NCBI GenBank assembly: GCA_013115125.1 | Contig: JABANN010000305.1 | Span: 1 to 40,861 of the forward strand | Origin: Perkinsus olseni | Taxonomy: Eukaryota > Perkinsozoa > Perkinsida | DNA length: 40,861 nucleotides | Direction: 5' to 3' | Shown here: positions 33,363-40,861 of the stretch, piece by piece | Layout: each line of letters begins with the position of its first letter | Numbering within the stretch: position 1 is the first letter of the stretch | Translations under genes and position numbers: made by a program | The notes under the pieces: generated by a model | Databases searched by the model: none | What the model was told of the DNA's origin: nothing | The model's input: only the letters and a program-made list of their open reading frames with translations

Positions 33363-35566
33363 TCATATCTTGACGGTATTCGGTCTCAAATTGTTGATGA
33401 TCCATTCTGTCATGGTGGTACGCTCGGGTATTTTTTCAGAGGGTCTGGCGCTGAGACTGGCCCTTACACCTCTGTCGAGGCCCGCCATCGGCGGCAACTT
33501 CACTGGAGCAGGGTGGGTAGCGGCATAGTTGCGTATCCCGTATTTGGTGTTTGGCCGTAGGCCGAAGGGCAGACCATCCCCACGGCTGTCGCTAGTAGCA
33601 CTCGCAACCGGTGGGTCCTCGATGAGCCCTGATTCTCGCCATTCCGCAATCTTCTGCTTGATGAGTTGCCGCCGTCTGAGAACAGTCATAGTAATACTAA
33701 CAGGCCGCCAGTTTCTGAGGACCAGCGACCTACCTAGCGTCTCGCTGAGCTGCCAGTTTGGCCCTTATCCTGTCAGCTTCCTCCTTCTGTTCTCTGCTCT
33801 CCTTTATCATCTCCCTATCCAGCTCGTACTCATACAGTCGCTCCTTGAGGATCTCGGCTCTTCTCCTCCTGGCCGCCTCTTGCCTTCTACGCAGCCTTTC
33901 CTCGGCCTGCACGGAGCACACTGAGTCCCAGTCGCATTAGACGGTTCACTTTTCGCTCCTCCAATGCCTCTAGATCCTTCTTCTGTGCTTGGCGAAGTTT
34001 CTCCTCTCTCCAGAGGTTTATCAGCTCCCTCTTTTCCTCGCGGGACTTCGACTATGGAGGGGTTGGGTCAGCCCGATCGGCAAAAGAGAGCAGAGTCTGC
34101 CCAGCAGACTCACCTTTATCCGGACACGGCGAGTCCTGCCAGACTTGTGCGCCGCACTCAGGAAACTGTCGGCGCCGAAGGTTCGATAAAATTTAGGCGG
34201 TAGAAGGGACCTGACAAACTCCGGGACAGGGAGTCTGCTCGGTGCAAGCCCAGTAATAACCTCAAGTGGCTTTCAAAGTCGTACAACGCAGAGCTGGGAC
34301 GATTATTCTTGGGGAAGCCTGCTGACTTATCAGCCCTACGCGTGTCTGATAAACCGAAACCAGAAGCAGTTGTATACTGAGGCGCATTCGGGGCGTTCTA
34401 TTACTACCTTCGGGTGAATACCCCTCGATTGACGGTCCCTTCAAGCTATTATCCCTGGTTGACCCGAAGCTAGACCTGAACGCCCCTGAGCGACTGTTGC
34501 AACTGTCCTCGAAGAAACGGCGCCGCCGTGTTGAGGACTACCCAATGAGGTCCGGCTCAGGAGAGCTCCGTAGAGATTCAAGCGCTTCCTGGTCGAGTGG
34601 AGGTGCCTATGCCCAGCACATGCAGGCAGCCTCGCGTATGGCGGCGGACTGCGGTACCTTAACAGTCATGTTTCTGTGTCCATCGCCATCAGGAATGGAA
34701 GGCGATTCCTGCCCAACTTCCCATAGAATTCACCAACTCAACCATCAAGACCAACTTCTCAGAAACACTCCCGCAGAGCATGCCACCGAAAAATATGTCA
34801 CCGACCGGACAACCGGTGGGCGGCCTCCTTCTGTTTGAGTGCAGCTTCCTGCTGTCGAGACATAATTCTGTTTTCGGGAACCCAGAACTTCTCCGGACTT
34901 CTCCGCTTGTGCTCGTAATGAGGGTACCGGATGTACCTGATCTGTCACGTCAGCCGGATGTCCCGAAAAATACGCTATCACATAAGGTTGTGGAAGAGCT
35001 GCAATTTGACTTGCTCCAGCTCGGTGAGATCTTGCCGGAATTGGTTGTAATACCTAACGCGCTCATGCCCAGCCGCCACTTCTCATGTGGGGCCTCTCAC
35101 ATGACGTGCAACTTGAGCTCCCTCGGAAGCGCCTCCGGCTCGCTCTTGATAGCCTCATCGTAGAGATCTGCTGGCAGCTGGGCGATGGCTGCGTGTGCTA
35201 GACGTTCAGCCTCCTCCTCATGTTTCCTACAGTGTGTATACTATTGCCCTGAAGAAGCCCAACGGCGCCCACCTGAACCCTTCGGTGTATTTCCGCTGCA
35301 TGTCCTGGAAGCGACCAAGCTCTTCCTCGTACTCTTTCCGATCACTTTCTGTATCCTCCGGCTTCAGTGGAGAGAAAATGAAGTTCATCAGGGCCTCGAT
35401 CTGAGGAAGATCGACTCTGCGGTCCCCTAATTGATGCAGAAAAACAAGTGGAAGGATGATAACCCTCAGGCTTCGGGGTTACCTGTTCCGGATTACTGAA
35501 GAAGCGAGTTGTGACACGGACGTACTCACGAGGGATGTAGGGTACCAGCTCGGAACCCGGAGCCAT
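33363..35566 (-). CDS. Multi-exon coiled-coil protein with conserved blocks, unknown function
   Basis: Minus-strand exons start MAPGSELVPYIPREYVRVTT and splice to GDRRVDLPQIEALMNFIFSP, then KHEEEAERLAHAAIAQLPAD, then YYNQFRQDLTELEQVKLQLF, then YIRYPHYEHKRRSPEKFWVP. Each joint is GT-AG with agreeing phase (introns about 45-57 nt). A less certain part (34780-34330) leads to ADKSAGFPKNNRPSSALYDF, SLLPPKFYRTFGADSFLSAA, and a long charged helix (REEKRELINLWREEKLRQAQ, then EERLRRRQEAARRRRAEILK). The gene ends after a DGLPFGLRPNTKYG block and stops at 33363. The dense Arg/Glu helices and conserved-looking motifs are like axonemal or basal-body proteins, but I do not recognise a named family. Confidence 0.72.
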
Positions 35567-36200
35567 CGCGTCGGTCTAAGAAATTATTCTTTCAACGGGG
35601 AATCTATCCAGCCTCAAGCGAGAGGCTTACAACTTTTTTAGCAGAGGGCTGAAAACGGCCCTTAGCCTTCTGTTTCTTGAGCTTTCTCATGGGTAGCTCC
35701 ACCCTACTACTCTGCCTAAGCAGACTGACACTCCCCCTTGCGGTCATTTTAAGCAGACAAACTGAGTTGATCAGCAAAAGATTCGTGATGATGTACTCGT
35801 CGCAGTGAGCACCACAGTTCTACACGAAAGGAGCAAACGCGTCAGCTGACCTAATCACGGGTAAAGGCTTCACCGTAAAGCCTTCAGCACGGAATTGTTT
35901 GGCAGAAACCAGCGCAAACAGGGCGTTCTGATTCGAAAAGCTTGCCTGAGTCGTCCCAATTTCCCACTTGATCAACCCAAAGACGTTAGCGCGACACATT
36001 TATGTTAGCTAGAAACTAACGTAGCATGCACGTCTATGGTGGAGAATTGTTCACCTTTGAAACACGCCCACTGGAAAGAGCGTCCTCTATGGTTGGGGGC
36101 CTTACGAGCACTGCCCGTTCGAACTGAACGGTTCGATCATGGGTCGCGATCCAAGTCATTCTATTCATGATCGTTTCATCAGTCATGATATCAAGACTCA

Positions 36201-36219
36201 TACAGTATGATATACTGTA
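36201..36219. promoter_or_regulatory. Perfect inverted repeat (8-bp arms)
   Basis: TACAGTAT-GAT-ATACTGTA is a perfect palindrome with a 3-bp centre in non-coding sequence about 400 bp upstream of the mucin-like gene. Such a site could bind a dimeric regulator. No factor can be named and it may be chance. Confidence 0.35.
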
Positions 36220-36300
36220 AGGCTTCTCGCCCGAGCCATGACTAGCCCCTCAGTCACAAGTATAGCCTGAACCCACCCCTCACAAAGGCTTCGGGATGAA

Positions 36301-36320
36301 GTTTGTACCCGTTTGTACCC
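36301..36320. repeat. Tandem 10-mer, two copies
   Basis: GTTTGTACCC occurs twice head to tail in the non-coding stretch upstream of the mucin-like gene. Confidence 0.7.
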
Positions 36321-36612
36321 GTAAGTGTAAGTCTCCTGAGAGGGTTATGCGGTAAATACCTTACCCACCGACACTATCCACGTCTGATCAGAGGCCGTAA
36401 CTGCAGGATCCGCACCGCGAAGCTCACCTCTAAACAAAGGGCGAGCGAGACCCAATCTTGCGCCGCAAACGATATCGTCGCTCGCCACGGGTGCGTTTCG
36501 TAACGGTTACTCCAGCTCACGTGAATTCTGCGTTGTTGCATAATCCCAGCATGATGGTATATAGATACTGTTGATACTCCTACTTTGGCAGCTTTGGATA
36601 AAGCCTTACTCA

Positions 36613-37056
36613 ATGCTCATGCTTGCCGCTCGCCTTGGCCTCGCGGCCGTGTTGGGATCCGCTACAAGCAATCCGTACCCTCTCCTCTCAGAGCTCTGGT
36701 GGGGCTGGGAGCAAGAGTGTAACCCCTCTTGGGGTCTTCCGGACGCCGCCCCGGTGTCCTGCGCCGAGGACTTCTCAGGTAACTTGTCCGACATCATGCT
36801 CGTCACTTCAACCCCGCCCATTCCGGTGGAGACCTCGACCTCACCATGCTCTCCACAGAGCCCAACCGAATCCACTCCACCACCGACTTCGACCTCAACA
36901 AGCCCGTCCAAGGTCTCCACCTCGCCGGTTCCCCCGGAGAAGACAAATTCTCATCGCGGCTCCTTGCGAGCCGCTAATAATGGTGCGTGGGCGACTCGAA
37001 AGCTCACGTTGGATACTGTGCTCGCCATTATTTCCGTCATGTTGATGCTCAATTGA
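36613..37056 (+). CDS. Secreted mucin-like protein with GPI-anchor-like tail (147 aa)
   Basis: A single intron-less frame starts with a signal peptide (MLMLAARLGLAAVLGSATS), continues with a short region holding two cysteines and tryptophans (LWWGWEQECNPSWGLPDAAP), then a Thr/Ser/Pro-rich stalk (repeats of TSTSP, SPQSPTESTPPP) typical of O-glycosylated surface proteins. It ends with a small-residue patch and a C-terminal hydrophobic run (LTLDTVLAIISVMLMLN) after RK, which resembles a GPI-attachment signal. Having both signals in one frame supports a real gene. It would sit on the cell surface. A second frame inside the stalk is also fairly open, so a spliced form is possible. It could be classed with parasite surface mucins, but no specific family is recognised. 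Confidence 0.6.
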   Translation: MLMLAARLGLAAVLGSATSNPYPLLSELWWGWEQECNPSWGLPDAAPVSCAEDFSGNLSDIMLVTSTPPIPVETSTSPCSPQSPTESTPPPTSTSTSPSKVSTSPVPPEKTNSHRGSLRAANNGAWATRKLTLDTVLAIISVMLMLN

Positions 37057-37372
37057 ATAGTTTTGATGAGAATGCAATGGTAATGACATGATATTATGAA
37101 AACCCCGCCGTTTTGTGTTCAATAAGTGAAATTGAGTGGGGAACGTAACAGATTGCAACTCAATTATTGCCTCTGCTATGATCATTCTATGCCTGCTTTC
37201 ATTGAGACAGTCGTTCAAAGCGCGGCTGTGACAGGTTGGCCATAGCAATGCCATAGCCCATGGCAATCGGCAAGGCACTCTCATACTCCAATACCTACTC
37301 ATACTCCAATACCTGCGTCTGCTCAAGATTTCTGCCATGACCTGATGGAGCATCGGTGAACAGATGAGAATG
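37057..37372. other. Non-coding gap with a tandem 17/18-mer
   Basis: This lies 3' of the mucin-like gene. No gene is supported. The 152-aa minus-strand frame here (36895-37353) runs antisense through the mucin-like gene and its apparent internal repeat is just the tandem DNA repeat at 37280-37314. Confidence 0.45.
37280..37314. repeat. Tandem 17-mer, two copies with 1-bp spacer
   Basis: CTCATACTCCAATACCT is repeated exactly with one base between the copies, in non-coding sequence downstream of the mucin-like gene. Confidence 0.75.
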
Positions 37373-37640
37373 TCATCGAAACGTATCCCCGGGCGACCTA
37401 GACAGCCCAGTCAACGTACGGTGGTCCATAGTTGAACTACAGGCCTCACATTGACCCATCACCGACGGTGATTCACCGTCGACCGAAGGATCGCGTCGCG
37501 CACTTCGGTAAAAGAATGTAAACCACCTTCCGCGAGTTACCTCATCCCAATTGAGTGTAGTAGTGTCAGGCTTCGGGCAATAGTCACAGGCTCCACTCAA
37601 TCCTCCAGTATAGTCATCCGGGATGACTCATCCCACATGA
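37373..37640 (-). CDS. Possible small cysteine-containing protein or exon
   Basis: A minus-strand frame reads like protein: YTGGLSGACDYCPKPDTTTL, WDEVTRGRWFTFFYRSARR, then GQCEACSSTMDHRTLTGLS to a stop at 37373. It has a CxxC pair and a second CxxC pair (C-E-A-C). No convincing start or upstream exon was found. The frame at 37819-37628 just upstream could belong to it but a clean joint is lacking. It may be a short gene, a 3' exon of a gene I could not assemble, or chance. Confidence 0.3.
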
Positions 37641-37969
37641 TTTCTCATGTCCCGCTGCCGAGCGGCAGGAGCGGCAGTGGGCCCCACCATACCAGGGTGA
37701 GAAACATATCTCAAGCTGCCACAGCTTAGCTGTGACAGAACTCCTACCGCAGGAGACAACAAGCTACGCGGCGCGAGATGAAGTGCCTCAGAAGACCCAA
37801 TTTCTAAGCCCCTCCCCATTGCCCGTGATCAGATTGATAGAACCCAATCCTGTGACTAGCAGCTATCAAACAGACGTTAAATGTGAACTAAGGAAACGGC
37901 AATCGCTCTTCCCTTCCTTCTGCTAGGTGCACTGTACTTCGTTTCTGACAGGTAGGATACAACACCAGC

Positions 37970-40714
37970 TCAGTCCCACAGCTTAATCTTGCCATCCCAA
38001 CCAGCCGTGACTACTCGACTAGCCTGGTTGGGGTGCCATAAGCAGGAGATGCAACAACCATCATGAGCCTTCAAAGTGCGATATCTGACGGGCGAGAGCA
38101 GTCGTACCGCCAATAGAACCTCGTGACAGCACTGTCCTACAGTTTGCATGACTTCCAGTCCCAGAAGTGTAACCGCCCATCGCCATCACCAGACATGAGG
38201 TACCTTACAAAGATCGGCTAAATACGAATCCCAGGTCTATGAGGGCTACCTCCCATCAGCTGAGAACCCAGGCTCTATAGCGTATCCCGTATTGTTGAAG
38301 CCGGTGAATCGTTTCCGACCTTGCAACCTGACAAAAAAGATACCGCCTTCACTGTCACAGGAAGTGGTGCCGCCTACTTGAAGCCTCCATAAGCCTGGTA
38401 AACCACTATCTGGTTGTTCATTGACTGACACGCCATGAACTTCTGACTAGGATGAACTGTCACTGCTGGTATCGAGGACCTATTAAGCATGGTCATCGAG
38501 GCCTACTTTACCCCTACAATCGCTTTACATCCCAGGCTCCGCTATGTATTTATCCACCACGGGTATGCCCCAGTGCCATACAAACATCTTCCTATCATCA
38601 GAGGTGGTCACCAACCTAGATGGGAGAATTCGATCGCAATTGCAGTAGGGGCCGATACCTCTTCCCGTCGTCACAGATGGTCACTGTATTAACAGCCCGC
38701 AAATGGTCCTCATAAAGCTGTGTCGGCTCATCTCCAGGAGAATTGACGTCGAACTGCGCTGCCTTCTTATCATGGCAGGCCACTACGAAGGAGTTAAGCT
38801 CAGTAGGATGCACCTAATACATCGGAGTCCCGGCCCACGAGAAGCACTCGTTACTACCGCTAGGTTGTAGCAGCTGCTGCCAAGATCGAATTTCCTTATG
38901 ATTTTTCCCGTCTCGGTATCCCAATAGTTGACGTGATGATCATAGGAGCACGACACAAACTTGGTACCATCCCCGATGAACTGGACCTGAATTTCGTGGC
39001 GCAGTGATACTTCCCATCAGCTCTGCCGAGAATTACATCTCTAACACCCTTTTCATGCCCTGTATAGGTGATCCGGCAGGACCTAGTGTTGTAATAGTCC
39101 CAGATCTTAACTGTGCCATCCAACCCAGCCGACATAAGCAGATGTGCCGTCTTCGGGAAGAAGCGTATCTATGGCCAGCATCGACCTAAGATATCCCTCA
39201 TCCTAGTCACTACCGCCTGGACTCCTTGAGTATGCCCCTCCCAAGTGTGTATCCATTTCTTGGGGAGATAGCAGGTCTTATTCCTATAATCATCTTCATC
39301 CTCAATGTACTCCATCTGCCTGGCCTGTATCTGAGCTTTCCAGTACGTCGCCCAAAATGATCGGCTTTTAGCACCCTCAGCTGCTTCTTAGTCTGCTGTG
39401 GCGGGCACTCCATCCAGCTCCTGCCTTGGTAGTCCACCTTAGGCTTACTCCCATGCCACTGTGAAGTAGTAGATCCAGGATCCTGCCGAAAGAAGATCCA
39501 GACCTATCAACTGCCGCACGTTTCTCAACGCTCATATCAACCAGTTGGAGTGAGAACCGCAGATCGCACATTTCATCCCAAATATGAACTTTTCCCTGTA
39601 CGACCTTTTTATCCTTCTCAGCGAGCTCTTCCTTCTTCTTCTCTTCCGCCTCTTCAGCCTCCTTCTTCTTGGCTTCCTCAGCATCAGTTCGCTCCTTCTG
39701 TTCAGCTTGATGGCGCTCGAAAGCCTCGGCCTCTCCCTCGAACCCAGCCAAAGGGCCTGAACACAAGCATTCAATGACAACAAACACTCCCATTACAACT
39801 ATCCTTTATCTGCGCATACGAAATTGAAAGCGACCCGTTCTCGACCAGTGAAACACTGCGAAAGAGAAAATACCGGAATAGCACCTTGGAAGTCGTCCAC
39901 ATCAGCGGGGTCACTATTCCTGAGCCTCTTCCGGCTTTCATCGTTCTTGAGACCCCCCGAAAATACCCCCATGCCGCTCTTGAGTCGCTCCTCGTCGACC
40001 TAACAAATGCCTCAACACTTTCAATCTGCCAGTAGCCTAGAGGGCCAGTAACCCATACTACCTTCGTCACAAGGCCTTCCATCTCTCGTTCCCGCTTGGT
40101 CATCCCTTGTCCTGCTTTAATCAGCCGTCCATCCGGGGCCTCTGCGAAACCGAAGGACTGGAATGTGTTGTACCTGCATCAATCTTGGATACTTCTACTA
40201 CCCAGCCGTACGAGACCTTACTGTCTATCGAAGTTGAAGTTTGACATGTGAGTGGCCTCAACCCTGCCGCCAGCAAAGGTCCTATTCCTCCCGAAGTGGA
40301 TCCCGGCTCCTCCCTCTCCTGCAACACATCCAACTCCCAACAGCCCCCCAAAAGCCGAGCGCTCTCTCCGGCTCACGTCGAGAATTCTTATCCTCCTTCT
40401 GCATAACAGTAATAGTATGCTCAAGGTCTCGAGCAGTCGGGTTGGTCATCAACGCCTGATCGGAAGTGTGTGAGATCAGCGGGGTTGTCGCCAGGCCTTC
40501 TCCTACATTAGTTTTCGAGTCTACCTCTATCCGCTGTGGCCCTAGCATGCTGTCTATATTGACATCAGGTGCGACCTAAAAGCGGGCTAATACCACTCCT
40601 TCCCCAACACTTCCATTGCACTACCAATGACTGCATGTGAGGTAACTGTACTCTAACAGGCTTCTTCACCTCTGCCGTGTCACTACCGTTATCACTGTCG
40701 TAGCCGGAAAGCAT
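37970..40714 (-). CDS. CDC40: Pre-mRNA-processing factor 17 (PRP17/CDC40), spliceosomal WD40 protein
   Basis: PRP17 acts in the second catalytic step of splicing. The family order is clear: ATG at 40714 ([12 protein letters not shown]), [38 protein letters not shown] then [36 protein letters not shown], a charged helix, [33 protein letters not shown], then WD repeats ([90 protein letters not shown]) and the end [14 protein letters not shown] at stop 37972-37970. Introns are GT-AG, mostly 45-76 nt, with one of about 129 nt before GPLAGFEGE. The joint near 39500-39450 is unresolved. The protein is nuclear. The start is chosen because the exon runs in frame into the conserved N-terminal blocks. 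Confidence 0.93.
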
Positions 40715-40726
40715 GACAACAAGGGT

Positions 40727-40861
40727 TTACAACAGAAGAAGAGGCCCTACAGGGATGATGTCTTTCAAGGGATCGGATAGACTCGTACCTGCAAATCCTG
40801 CTCCGATGCACACGACCCACCCTAAACTCGTCGAACTCGACTCGTCCCGCCCTGCCGATGA
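40727..40861 (-). CDS. 3' end of a gene cut by the window edge, possible membrane protein
   Basis: The minus strand from the window edge reads 44 codons to a stop at 40729-40727: a serine-rich start, then LGWVVCIGAGFAGTSLSDPL and a short hydrophobic end (PVGPLLLL). It might be the C-terminus of a membrane protein. It ends 12 bp before the PRP17 start codon on the same strand. A GT at 40789 could instead be an intron start. The fragment is too short for a family call. Confidence 0.3.
   Translation of the reverse strand, partial: SSAGRDESSSTSLGWVVCIGAGFAGTSLSDPLKDIIPVGPLLLL

Larger units (their letters stand above)
35567..36612. other. One-kilobase region without a supported gene
   Basis: No convincing coding signal on either strand. 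On the left it flanks the minus-strand coiled-coil gene start, and on the right it is upstream of the plus-strand mucin-like gene, so it should contain both promoters. It holds a perfect 8-bp-arm palindrome at 36201-36219 and a tandem 10-mer at 36301-36320. Confidence 0.45.

Noticed and set aside
36895-37353. 152-aa minus-strand frame with apparent internal RYWSM repeat
   Set aside because: The repeat is just the tandem 17-mer at 37280-37314, and most of the frame is antisense to the mucin-like gene.
37970-40714. Generic WD40 protein rather than PRP17
   Set aside because: The N-terminal blocks ([39 protein letters not shown]) and the exact C-terminal WDGKIKLWD are specific to PRP17/CDC40.
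1-40861. Transposons, retroelements, viral insertions or CRISPR arrays
   Set aside because: No reverse transcriptase, integrase, transposase or capsid motif, no long terminal repeats and no spaced direct repeats were seen on either strand.

Overview
The window looks like compact, intron-rich nuclear DNA from a protist. Almost every convincing gene is cut by many tiny GT-AG introns, mostly 40-60 nt, with pyrimidine-rich 3' ends. Genes lie on both strands, often less than 100 bp apart. Together, a flagellar transition-zone-type gene (RPGRIP1-like), MORN-repeat and coiled-coil proteins, an ER HSP90 ending in SDDEL, and this intron style fit an alveolate of the Perkinsus kind. That placement is inference from gene content and gene structure, not a database match. 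No bacterial-style operons, tRNA, rRNA, CRISPR or recognisable transposon was found.

Left part (1-14756), all on the minus strand. A small EGF-like single-pass membrane protein (about 747-1373). A four-exon coiled-coil protein (1464-2468). A six-exon GDP-hexose phosphorylase of the GDPGP1/VTC2 family (2713-4065). Then a very large VPS13-family bridge-like lipid transfer protein (4652-14756), for which I could place 27 exons giving about 2,887 residues.

Middle (15420-24345). A 96-aa and a 235-aa unknown protein on the minus strand. A weak minus-strand coding region (17208-18077). A 96-aa plus-strand gene (18128-18515). A minus-strand unknown (18698-19154) that is head-to-head with an RPGRIP1-like coiled-coil/C2 protein (19237-21756, +). 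Then a MORN-repeat protein with an acylated MGNCAC start (22582-24345, -).

Right part (24346-40861). A 22-exon endoplasmin/GRP94 gene (25094-28607, +). A possible 50-aa membrane protein 14 bp downstream of it. An F-box plus TBC (Rab-GAP) plus coiled-coil protein (about 29040-32215, +). Two minus-strand coiled-coil genes (32277-33291; 33363-35566). A mucin-like secreted protein with a GPI-anchor-like tail (36613-37056, +). The spliceosomal WD40 protein PRP17/CDC40 (37970-40714, -). Finally the 3' end of a gene cut by the window edge.

The genes do not form one pathway. They are housekeeping genes (lipid transfer, ER folding, splicing, nucleotide-sugar turnover), membrane-traffic genes (TBC), and cytoskeleton or flagellum genes. 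Exon boundaries come from reading frames and GT-AG logic only. Where I say 'frame closes', the phases on both sides of every proposed intron agree.
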